From contig CAVTWD010000001.1 of NCBI GenBank assembly GCA_963738325.1, positions 310,001 to 374,000 on the forward strand: a DNA stretch of 64,000 nucleotides, read 5' to 3'. Below the pieces are notes generated by a model. The model did not search any database, was not told the origin of the DNA, and worked only from the letters and a program-made list of their open reading frames with translations. Every line of letters starts with the position of its first letter. The first letter of the stretch is position 1. Of the stretch, positions 1 to 9,180 are shown one piece after another. Made by a program: the position numbers and the translations under genes. Source of the DNA: CAVTWD01 sp963738325. Lineage in GTDB: Bacteria; Actinomycetota; Acidimicrobiia; Acidimicrobiales; Ilumatobacteraceae.

Positions 1-267
1 TCGCACTCTGAAGTTCCAAACGCGAGGACGTGCTCGATTCCCTGCTGGCGAAGGGCAGTGGGATGCACGAGCTCGTTGAACACTGGCCTCGTCGAGGCGG
101 TGGCCTGGTGCGGTGCTGGCTCGGCGTGATCAGGCGGGGGAGGTGGGCGCGACGAGTTGAGTGGGAGGGACCACAAATGGGCAGGTGAGGGACGAGGCCC
201 GGAGGCGCGCCTGCCTCGGCGTGGTGGCGCGCCTGGCGGACGCCACTTCCGGGGGGAACCGTCTGAG
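1..267. other. Left edge with no supported gene
   Basis: No gene can be named here. On the plus strand a protein-like stretch (DVLDSLLAKGSGMHELVEHW, about positions 29-90) lies in one frame, and a short in-frame-looking lead (RTLKFQ) lies in another just upstream. This could be the 3' end of a gene that starts outside the window and carries a frame break, but I do not recognise a family. The rest of the stretch to the end of the minus-strand phosphotransferase shows no motif. Confidence 0.3.
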
Positions 268-1633
268 TCAATCGACGAGATCGACGAGGCGGCGCAGGAA
301 GACCTGGTGCAGCGTGGTGCCGACCTGGAGCATGTTCGGGGCGGGGTTGGAGCCGTCGGCGAAGACGCGCAGCGCGGTGAGGTTGGCACAGGCCCCCTTG
401 AACAGGCTGAAGGCCTCCCAGTAGCGCCAGCCGGCCTCGTCCATCTCGAAGCCGAGGACCTCGCGGTAGGTCTGGATCCAGGCGTCGCGTTCCATCGTCC
501 GCCGGCCCCGCATCGTGGCGCAGAACCCCCAGTCCTCGGCCGGGTCGCCGAGGTGACAGAACTCGAAGTCGGTGACGGCCACGATCCTGCCATCGCGGTG
601 GACGAAGTTGCCCGGGCCGGCGTCACCGTGCACCACCCGGACCCGATCGAGGGGCGGAGCGCGCTCCGTGAGCCAGGCCGCGGCCTCCTCGAGGAGCGGC
701 ACGGGCACCGCGCTCGGCGGCGCGGTACACATCCCGCCACCGCTCGACCTGCATTGGGGTTGCGTCGGCGGGCTCCGGCGGCACGAGGTCGAACTCGATA
801 CCCGCGGCCCGCCAGTCGAGGTCGTGCATGCGGGCGAGCAGCTCGACGAAGGCCCGGCCCGTCGAGGGCTCCGGACTGGCTCCGCGGTCGGCGTCGACGA
901 AGTCCATGAGGAAGAAGGGCTGGCCGAGCACGGACGGGTCCGGTTCGTGCCAGCGCACCCGGGCGACCGGGAAGCCGGCGTCGTGGAGGGCGCGCATGAC
1001 GCGGAACTCCTCGGCCGACGAGGTGCCGAACACGCCCCCTTGCTCCATCCGCAGGACGTACCGGGTGCCCCCTACCAACGTCACCGAGAACATGGCGCGG
1101 GAGTGCCCCTCGGCCATCCGTTGGATGGCGGCAATGCCGACGGGACGACCCAGGCGCTGCTCGAGCCACGCGGCCAGGATCGTGGCCGCGGGGCCGAGCG
1201 GCGGCGGCGGGCCCTCACCGACTGTCACGGGCTGGTGGAAGGCTGGCGTGTGCGCCGGCGGTGCGTCCTCCGGCAGGATGCCGCGGAAGGCCCCGAGCAT
1301 GATCTCGGTGGTGGCCATGTCATCGTCGAGTTGACGGATGAGGACGGGCCTGACCTTCGGGCGCTGCCTGGGATCGAGCAGCGCCGCGCTCGCGGCGGTC
1401 AACACCTCGCCGGGGGGCGTCTCGGCGGCGAGATCGAGGAGGGCCCGAAGCTCCTGGAGGCGTGACACCCACGGGTCGATCCCGCCCCGGGCGCGGGCGA
1501 AGTCGGCCAACCCGACGAGCTGCACCGCGGCGACACGGGCCCATGGGTCGGCGAGATGGGCGAGGAGGACCGATCGCACCGTCTCCCGCACCGACCACCA
1601 CAGCTGGTCTTCGGTCGGAGGCAAACCCGTCAT
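268..1633 (-). CDS. Phosphotransferase family (APH-like) protein, frame-broken
   Basis: Kinase-fold protein of the aminoglycoside/choline phosphotransferase superfamily, about 454 residues. The C-terminal half carries the catalytic Brenner-type motif VVHGDAGPGNF followed by the metal-binding VTDFEF; the middle has RYVLRMEQGG, the nucleotide-binding beta strand with its lysine replaced by Arg. The first ~120 residues form a separate helical domain often found fused to such kinases. The chosen ATG overlaps the stop of the upstream epoxide hydrolase gene (ATGA). The frame breaks near position 705, between the ERW..VYRAAE helix and VPVPLLEEAAAWL. In actinomycetes this subgroup usually sits with acyl-CoA or lipid catabolic genes, as here, so antibiotic resistance is unlikely. 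The substrate is unknown. Confidence 0.75.
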
Positions 1634-2836
1634 GGCAGCGTCCGTTGTTGCACGCGATGACCTCGCTCCTTGCGGAAGGGACGGAACATCGCCCGCACGT
1701 CGTCCACGAGGAGCGAGGGCTGCTCGCTGGGCGCGAAGTGACCGCCGGCGGGCATGACCGTCCAGTGGACGAGGTTGGCGTGGCGCTCGGCCACCTTGCG
1801 GGGCAGGAGGACGAGCTCCTGCGGGAAGACGGCGATGCCGGTGGGGGCTTCGATGGCCGGTTGGCGATCGTGATCTGGCACCCACGGTCGCCCGAAATAC
1901 TCCGCGTAGTAGCGCATCGAGGTGCCGATGCTCTGCGTGACCCAGTAGATCATCGCCGTGGTGAGGAGGAAATCGCGCGTGAAGGGCCGCTCGGGATCGC
2001 CGCCACTGTCGCTCCAGTTCCGTCGTCGTTCGAACAGCCAGGCGGCCAGGCCGACGGGTGAGTCGTTGAGGGCGTAGGCGAGGGTCTGCGGATCGGCCGT
2101 CTGCACCGCGATGTGGCTGCTCGCCGCCTTCATGCGGTCGTGCATCCGGGTGAACCACTCCTCTTCGCCCGGCCCGTAGTCGGCGGCACTCACCGTGCGG
2201 AAGCCGGCGCCGAGCAGGGCCGGGAAGGAGAGATGGATGCCGACGAGGTGCTCCGCGTAGCGATGGCCCAAGTAGGCGGTGACGATGGCGCCCCAGTCAC
2301 CGCCCTGCGCGGCGAAGCGTTCGTACCCGAGCACGTCGCGCATGAGCATCAGCCAGAGGTCCACGGTGACGGACAGCGTTGACGCCTGGCTTGGTGAGCG
2401 GTGTCGAGAAGCCGAAGCCCGGCAGGGATGGCACCACGACGTCGAAGGCGTCCTCCGGGTCACCGCCATGGGCGGCCGGATCGGCGAGCGGGCCGATGAC
2501 CTCGTGGAAGTCCCAGAACGTCCACGGCCAGCCATGGGTGAGCACGAGTGGCAGGGGAGCCGGGCCCGTGCCCCGCACATGGACGAAGTGGATCGGCACG
2601 CCTTCCAGTTCCACCCGGAAGTGCGGGACGGCGTTGATGGCCGCTTCCTGCGCGCGCCAGTCGTAGCCGTCGAGCCAGTACGCGACGATGTCGCGGAGCC
2701 ATGCACCGTTGGTGCCGTAGCGCCAGTCGTCGTTGGCGTAGTCGGCGGCCCAACGCGTGTGCTCGAGGCGGGCGCGGAGATCGTCGAGGACGTCGTTGCC
2801 GACCTCGAGCCGGAACGCCTGCGGCGTCGGCGGCAT
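1630..2836 (-). CDS. Epoxide hydrolase, alpha/beta hydrolase fold, frame-broken
   Basis: Microsomal-type epoxide hydrolase of about 400 residues that would hydrate epoxides to diols. The N-terminal domain (from MPPTPQAFRLEV) has the typical lead RYWLDGYDWRAQEAAINAVP-like region and the oxyanion motif LTHGWPWTFWDF. The nucleophile elbow is QGGDWGA, the acid and oxyanion Tyr region follows, and the catalytic His is in MPAGGHFAPSEQP near the C-terminus. The frame changes near position 2380, between GFGFSTPLTKPGVN and VTVDLWLMLMRDVLG; both halves are strongly conserved, so a one-base sequence error is likely. The start overlaps the upstream SnoaL-like stop by one base (TGATG) and its own stop overlaps the next ATG, giving a tightly coupled three-gene operon. 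Confidence 0.88.
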
Positions 2837-3249
2837 CAGGAGAGACCGAGCGAGCGGGCCCGAGATCCCCTGTCGTGGAAGTCGGCCTCGTAGGTCACGC
2901 GGTCCCCGTCGAAGCGGAGATAGGACATCACCTCCACCGCCCACTTCCGCCCGACGACCTCGGGGCCGTACATGCTCGGGTCGGTGACCGTGGCACTCAT
3001 CACGTAGTGGACGGCAAGGCCGCGGTCGTTGGCCCAGAACTCGTCCGGGGCGAGGACGAGGTCGTCCCACTTCTCGAGGCCCTGGGCGAAGAAGGCGCGG
3101 ATGGCGGGCCATCCGTTGAACTCGCCGCTGGCGACGTCGAAGAGTGTGGCGTCCGGGGTGAAGAACGGCTCGGGGGCGTCGGCATCGCCGCTCGACCATG
3201 CGGCGAAGACGTCTCTGGCGACGGCGATGCGTCGATCGGTGTCACCCAT
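2836..3249 (-). CDS. SnoaL-like / NTF2-fold protein
   Basis: Small cone-shaped alpha+beta barrel protein of 137 residues. The pattern ARDVFAAWSSGDADAPEPFFTPDATLFD, then FNGWPAIRAFFAQGLEKW and a strand-rich C-terminus, is typical of SnoaL/ketosteroid-isomerase-like proteins, which act as isomerases, hydrolases or dehydratases or have no known activity. It is the first gene of an operon with epoxide hydrolase and an APH-like kinase, so it may act on the same substrate, for example as a limonene-epoxide-hydrolase-like partner (inference). The start at MGDTDRR was preferred over in-frame upstream codons because family similarity begins here. No clear ribosome binding site is visible. Confidence 0.7.
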   Translation of the reverse strand: MGDTDRRIAVARDVFAAWSSGDADAPEPFFTPDATLFDVASGEFNGWPAIRAFFAQGLEKWDDLVLAPDEFWANDRGLAVHYVMSATVTDPSMYGPEVVGRKWAVEVMSYLRFDGDRVTYEADFHDRGSRARSLGLS

Positions 3250-3320
3250 GATCGGGACAGTAGCGTCCCGCCCGTTCACCCCCCCTCAGGTCGCGTTCCC
3301 CTTCCGTTCCAGGAGGTCGC

Positions 3321-4144
3321 ATGGACGAGCGCCATCGGTCAACTCCTCTCGCTCGACGGGAAGGTCGCGCTCGTCACCGGCGCGGCCACGGGCATCGGCG
3401 AGAGCATCGCTCACCTCTTCGCGGGCGGGCGCCGACGTCATGATCGGCGACATCGACGACGCGGGCGGGGCCGAGGTCGCCGCGGCCATCACCGCGCAGG
3501 GAGGGCGAGCCGACGCCCTTCACCTCGACGTGACCGACTACGACTCCGCGTCGGCCGCGGTCGAGAGCACTCGGGAACGGGCCGGCCGCTTCGACGTGTT
3601 GGTCAACAACGCCGGCAGCTACCACGAGGCCGGCTCGATCATCGACCAGAGCGTCGAGAGCTGGCACCGGGCCATCGACATCAACCTGGTGGGGGTGTTC
3701 AACTGCGCCAAGCCCGCCGCCAAGGTGCTCGTCGAGCAGGGCCAGGGCGGCGCCATCGTGAACATCTCGTCGGTCGACGGGTTCCTCCCCTGCTTGGGGA
3801 CGGGCTACGACAGTGCCAAGGCCGCCGTCGTGCACTTCACTCGTTCCCTCGCGGTCGACCTCGGGCCGCACGGCATCCGGGTCAACGGAGTCGCCCCGGG
3901 AGCCATCCCGGTGGCCACGCTCGAGAAGAAGCGCAGTGGCGAGCTACCGCCGGTGTGGCCGGGTTCGTCGGTGCCCACCGGGCTCATGAGCGAGCTCATG
4001 AAGAACCGGAAGTACAACATCCCGCTCGGCCACGAAGGCGCGGCGATCGACATCGCGCGGGCGGTGCTGTTCCTGTGCACCGAGGCGTCCAGCTACGTCA
4101 CGGGACAGACCCTCTTGGTCGACGGGGGTTGGACGCTCGTCTGA
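3321..4144 (+). CDS. Short-chain dehydrogenase/reductase, two frame breaks
   Basis: Classical SDR of about 274 residues with an NAD(P)-binding TGAATGIG glycine motif, the NNAG motif, the catalytic YDSAK (Tyr/Lys) and a serine in NISS. The C-terminus VTGQTLLVDGGW is typical of FabG-like 3-oxoacyl reductases and alcohol dehydrogenases. An AGGAGG ribosome binding site at 3311-3316 precedes the ATG at 3321. Removing one C near 3332 gives MDERIGQLLSLDGKVALVTG, a natural SDR start, and one extra G near 3425 explains the second break. Both are therefore probably sequence errors. It is transcribed divergently from the epoxide hydrolase operon; the substrate is unknown. Confidence 0.85.
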
Positions 4145-4204
4145 CCCTCATGAGCCGAGCTTTCCGGCATTGCCGCGTGGGGCGAAGAGGTCGAGAGTAG
4201 GGGC

Positions 4205-4483
4205 ATGCGGCGAGCGCTCGCCCTTGCGGCGGCGGTGGCGGCCGGCTGCGCGTGCTCCGGCCAGTCGTCACCGAGTCCCGGGCCGGCGGCTGATCCCCTG
4301 CAGGTCTGCCTCCAGGCGCTGACGAAGGTGCCCGGGGCGATCGGGGTGGGCGCGGCCGGAGCGCTCCCCGGGGCAGGCAACCGGGTGGAATGCGGCTTCC
4401 GCATGTCATCCGGCGACGCGCTGCGCACCTACGAAGTAGGCGCCGACGGCATCCCGCACGCGAGCGCCAGCACCCCTCCCTGA
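4205..4483 (+). CDS. Small putative lipoprotein
   Basis: Unrecognised 92-residue protein. The N-terminus MRRALALAAAVAAGCAC has a short positive start, an alanine-rich hydrophobic core and a lipobox-like AAGC, suggesting lipid attachment at Cys15 and anchoring on the outer face of the membrane. A short Ser/Pro-rich linker follows, then a small domain with two further cysteines (about residues 35 and 63) that could form a disulfide. It is a single gene after the SDR. Codon use matches the neighbours, which supports it being real, but no family is apparent. Confidence 0.5.
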   Translation: MRRALALAAAVAAGCACSGQSSPSPGPAADPLQVCLQALTKVPGAIGVGAAGALPGAGNRVECGFRMSSGDALRTYEVGADGIPHASASTPP

Positions 4484-4503
4484 TTCTCGGCGGTCGCGCG
4501 GCT

Positions 4504-5322
4504 TCAGAGCACGGGCGGGCGCACGACCCCGAAGCCGTCGAGGATCCCGGCCGTCCTGCGCTCGATCCATTCGACGTACTCCGGATGGGTCACGATCCAG
4601 AAGCGGCGCCGGCGGATGGCGTCGACGACGAGGCCGGCCACTTCCTCCACCGGTCGGGCCGAGCCCGGTGGCGGCGAGGGAATGGGCTCCAGCCGGTCGT
4701 TCGGCGCGGTCGCGGGCCGGTTGCGAGCGCTCTCGCCGATGCGGGTCGGCACCTGGCCGGGGCACAGCACCGACACCCCGATCGTGTCCCCGGCATCGGC
4801 CAGCTCGTGGTGGAGCGTCTCGGACAAGGCGACGACGCCCACCTTCGACACGTTGTACGGCCCGATCCCCCGGAACGCAAGGAGGCCGGCAATCGAGGCG
4901 GTGTTCACCAGGTGGCCCTGCTCGCCGCCCGCCAGCATCCTCGGCACGAAGGCGCGAACCCCGTTGATGACGCCCCAGAGGTCGACGCCGAGCACCCACG
5001 TCCAGTCGTCGAGGGTCTGCTCCCACGCCAGCCCGCGGGTCACGACGCCCGCGTTGTTGCACACCACGTGCACCGCCCCGAAGCGGTCGTATGCCGCGGC
5101 CGCCAACGCTTCGACCTGCTCGCTCGATGACACGTCGGTCTGCATGCCGAGCACGTGCACGCCGTCTCGTTGGTGACGCTCGACCGCGGCGTCGAGCGCG
5201 GACCGCTCGACGTCGGCCAGCACCAGTCGCATCCCCTCCGCCCCGAAGCGCTGGGCCATGGCGTCGCCGATCCCGCTCGCACCCCCGGTGATGACCGCCA
5301 CTCGCCCCGTCAGGTCGTCCAT
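4504..5322 (-). CDS. Short-chain dehydrogenase/reductase
   Basis: Intact 272-residue SDR. It has the cofactor motif TGGASGIG (residues 12-19), an Asp at the end of strand 2 (LADVE) that favours NAD(H), the NNAG motif, a catalytic serine in NTASIAG and YNVSK as the active-site Tyr/Lys pair. The C-terminal extension with RRRRFWIVTHPEY is common in actinobacterial SDRs linked to lipid or aromatic catabolism. The start lies five bases after the stop of the upstream AhpD-like gene, so the two are probably one transcript. The substrate is not predictable. Confidence 0.88.
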   Translation of the reverse strand: MDDLTGRVAVITGGASGIGDAMAQRFGAEGMRLVLADVERSALDAAVERHQRDGVHVLGMQTDVSSSEQVEALAAAAYDRFGAVHVVCNNAGVVTRGLAWEQTLDDWTWVLGVDLWGVINGVRAFVPRMLAGGEQGHLVNTASIAGLLAFRGIGPYNVSKVGVVALSETLHHELADAGDTIGVSVLCPGQVPTRIGESARNRPATAPNDRLEPIPSPPPGSARPVEEVAGLVVDAIRRRRFWIVTHPEYVEWIERRTAGILDGFGVVRPPVL

Positions 5323-5327
5323 GACGG

Positions 5328-5915
5328 TCAGTGGACGACGACGGCGTCGCCGCCCCAGGGCGTGACCTCGCCCTCGGCCTGGAAGCGCTCGGGGAGCTCC
5401 TCGACCATGTCCCACGTCGCCGCCAGCCGCCCGATGCCGACGCACAACGCCGCGTTCAAGCCGAGCTCGACGATCTCCGCCTCGGTGAAGTGCTGCCGGA
5501 GCTCGTCGTAGAACGCGTCACCGATGGCCAAGTGATTGGTGGCGAAGAGCTCGCCGTAGCGGATGGCGATGTGCTCCGCTTCGGTCAGGTCATCGGCCTC
5601 CATCGGCTTCTCCAGGGAGCACACCAGATCCTCGGTGAGGCCGTCGTCCATGGCGTCGGGATAGCGGATGGCCATGCAGCTGCGGCACTGGTTGTGAAAC
5701 GCGATCCGGAGCCGGACGAGCTCGATCAGCCGGGCTGGCAGCGTCCGGTTCCGCTTGAGCGAGCCCGAGAAGGCCATGAGCCCCTTCGCCATCTCCGGCT
5801 GGTGGCCGAGGATCCGGGTGAGCCCGAGCTCCAGAGGTGTCCGGTCGTCGGCCCGCGAGAGACGTCGGAGGTCGGGGTCGAGCTGATCCGGGGTGAGCTT
5901 CGAGATGCGCGTCAT
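5328..5915 (-). CDS. Carboxymuconolactone decarboxylase (AhpD-like) family protein
   Basis: 195-residue all-helical AhpD-fold protein. The region LIELVRLRIAFHNQCRSCMAIRYPDA contains the CxxC redox pair (CRSC) with the downstream histidine/acid pattern of AhpD-like peroxidase partners; the later DLTEAEHIAIRYGELF and the final helices fit the family. It may be an alkylhydroperoxidase-type redox protein or a decarboxylase-like enzyme. The ATG at 5915 has a strong AGGAGG ribosome binding site, which rules out the long in-frame extension upstream. It is the first gene of a two-gene operon with the SDR. Confidence 0.85.
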   Translation of the reverse strand: MTRISKLTPDQLDPDLRRLSRADDRTPLELGLTRILGHQPEMAKGLMAFSGSLKRNRTLPARLIELVRLRIAFHNQCRSCMAIRYPDAMDDGLTEDLVCSLEKPMEADDLTEAEHIAIRYGELFATNHLAIGDAFYDELRQHFTEAEIVELGLNAALCVGIGRLAATWDMVEELPERFQAEGEVTPWGGDAVVVH

Positions 5916-6079
5916 GCGGCCCTCCTTCGTCGCCGCTGATGCTGGCACGCGCCAACGCCGCCGAGCGAGCCCATGCGTCGGCGGGCACCCTTGACGCCGA
6001 ACGAGTGAGCGGGACGTGCGGCATCCGTTCGGATAGCTGCCGGGGCGACGAGGCTCGGGCCTGCGTGGATCGCGGTGAG

Positions 6080-6937
6080 TCAGCAAGCGGCGGCGACATC
6101 GACGAGCGGCGCCCACTCGTCGAGCACAGGCAGGACCACGTCTTCGGCCTCGTACGGCAGGGTCAGCACGGCTCGAGTGACGCCCTCGCGGGCCAGGTTC
6201 TCGAGGCCGGCCGGGTCGGTCGTCGCGCCGAAGACCGAGATGGAAACGGTGGCGGGATCTCGCCCGTTGCGCTCGCAAGCCTCGTGGAGCAGCGCGATCC
6301 GCGAGGCGAGCGAGGAGCGGGCCGAGATCGGCATCCATCCGTCGCCGTACTCGCAGATGGCATCGAACAGCTTCGGGCCCCATCCACCGCCGAGGTGGAT
6401 CGGGAGGGGCTGCTGGACGGGCTTCGGCAGCGCCCACGACGGCTCGAAGTCCACATAGCGTCCGTGGAAGGAGGCCTCGTCCTCCGTCCAGAGGGCTCGC
6501 ATGGCGAGCACCTTCTCGCGGATCATCGCCCGACGGTCCGCCCAGGGGTAGCCGTGGTTCTCCTGCTCCTCACGGTTCCAACCGAAGCCGATGCCGAGCA
6601 GGAAGCGGCCGCCGGAGAGGTGGTCGAGGGAGGCGACCTGCTTGGCTGTCCAGAGGGGGTCGCGCTGCCCGAGCAGCGTGACCGCCGTCCCGACGCGCAG
6701 TCCCGTCGTGACCGCGGCGGCCATCGACAAGGCGTTGAACTGGTCGTGCAGCCGCCAGTAGTCATCCGGCAATGGCTCGTCTTGGCGGCTACCGGGCCAG
6801 GGAGAGCGGCGTGACGCGGGGATGTGGCTGTGCTCCGGGTACCACAATGACTCGAACCCCCGGGCCTCGGCTTCATGAGCCAGCCGGACGGGGTGGATGG
6901 TGCGATCGAGGCAGAAGCTCGTGACGCCGACCTTCAC
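6080..6937 (-). CDS. LLM-class F420-dependent oxidoreductase
   Basis: 285-residue luciferase-like TIM-barrel oxidoreductase. The start KVGVTSFCLD, the segment RGFESLWYPEHSHIP, then TGLRVGTAVTLLGQRDPLWTAKQVASLDHLSGGRFLLGIGFGWN and HLGGGWGPKLFDAICEYGDGWMPI match the actinobacterial TIGR03619/F420 group. These enzymes use reduced coenzyme F420 (rarely FMN) to reduce or oxidise small substrates in the cytoplasm. A GTG start was chosen where similarity begins; the longer open frame upstream is low-complexity shadow. F420 use is supported by cofC in the same window. It may be co-transcribed after the methyltransferase 65 bases upstream. Confidence 0.88.
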   Translation of the reverse strand: MKVGVTSFCLDRTIHPVRLAHEAEARGFESLWYPEHSHIPASRRSPWPGSRQDEPLPDDYWRLHDQFNALSMAAAVTTGLRVGTAVTLLGQRDPLWTAKQVASLDHLSGGRFLLGIGFGWNREEQENHGYPWADRRAMIREKVLAMRALWTEDEASFHGRYVDFEPSWALPKPVQQPLPIHLGGGWGPKLFDAICEYGDGWMPISARSSLASRIALLHEACERNGRDPATVSISVFGATTDPAGLENLAREGVTRAVLTLPYEAEDVVLPVLDEWAPLVDVAAAC

Positions 6938-7002
6938 GGCGGCGAGTCTGCAGCGACGGGAACGACCGCCGCCACCGGCTGGGGGCGGCGACGGTCTCGC
7001 GC

Positions 7003-7791
7003 TCAGGCGAGGCGGCCGCGGAAGAGGATCCGCTTGAACGGGAAGAAGCACGGCGAACGATCACCGAGTCGCTCGAGGAGGAGGGCCCGGTAACGCTCGA
7101 CGAACTCGGCGTAGAGCTCAGGCGAGAGCTGCGCCTCGAAGCGGGTCAAGGTGGTGCCCTTCACCCATTCGACGATGTCGGCGGTCGTGGCGAGGTGGTG
7201 GGGGTAGACCTGCAGCCGCACGTGCTGCTCGACGAAGCCGAGCTCGTCGAGGATGCGGGCATAGGCCTCTGGCGCGAGAACGTTCGCGGCCACGACGTCG
7301 GGCGGCGGGCCACCGACGAACGCGGAAGCGAAGGGCTCCTCTTCGGCCAGCTCCGTCGCCACGATGTGCGTCGGCTGGTCGGCGTTGGCGGGCACCTGCA
7401 CGGCCAGCTGGCCGCCCGGCACCAGCGCGTCGCGCCAGCGGGCCAGCACACCCGCATGGTCCGGAGCCCAGTGGAGCGAGGCGTTGGCCAGCACGACGTC
7501 CCATCGAGGCCGATCGGTCCAGGTGCCGAGGTCGCCCTCGATGAAACACACGCCGTCGGTGGCCAAGGCCCGCGCGTCGGCCAGCATCGCGGGCGAGTTG
7601 TCGACACCGAGGACCTCGGCCGCCCCGAGCAGCTCGGGCACCGCGGCCGTCAGGCGCCCGGTACCGCAGCCCAGGTCGACGACCCGACCACCGGGAACGG
7701 GCTCGAGGAGGCCGAGGAGGTCGAAGAAGGCCTGGCTGCGCTCGCCGTGGAAGCGCTCGTACTGCTTCGGATCCCAAGCGTCTCGCCGCAC
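7003..7791 (-). CDS. tam: Trans-aconitate 2-methyltransferase
   Basis: 262-residue SAM-dependent methyltransferase. The start AWDPKQYERFHGERSQAFFDLL is typical of Tam, followed by the SAM-binding VVDLGCGTGRLT, the acidic loop VLGVDNSPAML, and the Tam hallmark LANASLHWAPDHAGVLARW with QVPANADQPTH. Tam methylates trans-aconitate, an inhibitory by-product of the citric acid cycle intermediate cis-aconitate. The C-terminus EWVKGTTLTRF and FPFKRILFRGRL also fits. The gene is intact. It lies between an LLM oxidoreductase and an MDR oxidoreductase on the same strand, with gaps of about 65-70 bases. Confidence 0.88.
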   Translation of the reverse strand: MRRDAWDPKQYERFHGERSQAFFDLLGLLEPVPGGRVVDLGCGTGRLTAAVPELLGAAEVLGVDNSPAMLADARALATDGVCFIEGDLGTWTDRPRWDVVLANASLHWAPDHAGVLARWRDALVPGGQLAVQVPANADQPTHIVATELAEEEPFASAFVGGPPPDVVAANVLAPEAYARILDELGFVEQHVRLQVYPHHLATTADIVEWVKGTTLTRFEAQLSPELYAEFVERYRALLLERLGDRSPCFFPFKRILFRGRLA

Positions 7792-7859
7792 GACTTGTAT
7801 TCTACTTGTCTACATACGCCTGTCCAGCAGGAACGCAGCCGTGCCCGGTCGAACGCCGG

Positions 7860-8894
7860 TCAGGCATCGAGTGGTGCCCTCGGATCCGTCAGCTCCACGA
7901 GCGTCTTCCCGACGTTCGCCCCGGTGAAGAGCTTCCGGAACGCATCGGAGGCCGACTCGAGACCTTCGGAGACGTCGAAGACCATCTGCAGGCGGCCCGA
8001 GTCGAACCAGGGCCTCATGATGCGGTCGATGTCCGGACCGCGGTGGTAGAAGTCCGGCGAGAAGAATCCCTCGATCCGCAGCCGCTTCATGAGGACGTGA
8101 TCGAAGTGGTAGGGGCCGGGGACCGGTTCCTCCTTGTCGTAATTCTCGATCAGCCCGCACACGGCCACCCGGCCGAACAACGCCATCTGGGTGAGGACGG
8201 CGTCGAGCATCGTGCCCCCGACGTTCTCGAAGTAGGCGTCCACGCCGTCGGGGCAGAGGCGGGCCAGGCTCGCAGCGACGTCGGCCTCCTTGTAGTTGAC
8301 CGCGCCGTCGAAGCCGAGCTCTTCCGTGATCCACTTGCACTTGGCATCCGAGCCGGTGATCCCGATGACGCGCGCCCCGATGATCTTCCCGAGCTGGCCG
8401 GCCAGCGCGCCGGTGACGCCGGCGGCGGCCGAAACAACGAAGGTCTCGCCGGCCTTGACGCGCGCGCACTCGACGACGCCGACATACGCGGTCCAGCCGT
8501 TCGGCCCGAACACCGCGAGGTACTGGCGAAGATCGTCGAGGCGCCAGCTGACCCGCTGGCAGGCCACCTCGTCCGGGCGGGACACCGCCAGGTCGGCCCA
8601 CTGGCCGTAGGCGCGAACGAGGTCACCGCGCGAGTAGTCCGGGTGCCGTGACTCGATCACCGGTCCCAGCACCATGCCGAAGACCGGCGAGCCGACCGGG
8701 GTAGGTGGCATGTACGAGTCGGTGCGGTCGGTCATGAACATGCGCGCCCCGGCATCCATCGAGATGTACCCGGTGCGGATCAGGATGTCGCCGTCGCTCA
8801 GCTCCGGCGCCGACCCATCCACGAGCTCAAGAGCCGCGGCGAAGTCGTCACCCTTTGGTCGTCGAGCGAGCAACCAATGGCGGTTTCGCGCCAT
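7860..8894 (-). CDS. NADP-dependent MDR oxidoreductase (CurA/leukotriene B4 dehydrogenase type)
   Basis: 344-residue zinc-free medium-chain dehydrogenase/reductase. It lacks the zinc-binding cysteines and carries the cofactor motif VSAAAGVTGALAGQLGKIIGARVIG, then NYKEADV, and YFENVGGTMLDAVL, typical of 2-alkenal/prostaglandin reductase-like enzymes (YfmJ/CurA group). Members reduce the double bond of alpha,beta-unsaturated carbonyls with NADPH. The ATG start agrees with the family N-terminus RNRHWLLARRP. It heads the minus-strand group 8894-6080 and is divergent from the sugar ABC importer. Confidence 0.9.
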   Translation of the reverse strand: MARNRHWLLARRPKGDDFAAALELVDGSAPELSDGDILIRTGYISMDAGARMFMTDRTDSYMPPTPVGSPVFGMVLGPVIESRHPDYSRGDLVRAYGQWADLAVSRPDEVACQRVSWRLDDLRQYLAVFGPNGWTAYVGVVECARVKAGETFVVSAAAGVTGALAGQLGKIIGARVIGITGSDAKCKWITEELGFDGAVNYKEADVAASLARLCPDGVDAYFENVGGTMLDAVLTQMALFGRVAVCGLIENYDKEEPVPGPYHFDHVLMKRLRIEGFFSPDFYHRGPDIDRIMRPWFDSGRLQMVFDVSEGLESASDAFRKLFTGANVGKTLVELTDPRAPLDA

Positions 8895-9180
8895 GTCGGT
8901 GCCTCCAGCAGTCGCGTGGACGGGATCGGCCGCGCCCGGACGCCGGGGCCGCCACCGGGCCGATCATAACCATCGAGACGACGCCGACGGCCTGGTCCCA
9001 TCGCCATCTTGATCGTGCCGCGAGACCGCGTCGGACGGCGCCCCTCGGAAGCTCACGGCCGTCGCATCTCTGCAACACAACTGACCTGTAGACGGGATGA
9101 GGAGTCGCCATTAGTGTGCGCGGGCTGCCTCGAGGGGGAGGCGGCGCTCATCGCGCCGGACGTTTTTGGAGGCAAGACAT

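Noticed and set aside
268..1633. Aminoglycoside resistance gene
   Set aside because: Although the fold is APH-like, the N-terminal extra domain and catabolic neighbours point to a metabolic phosphotransferase, and no resistance-specific residues can be claimed.
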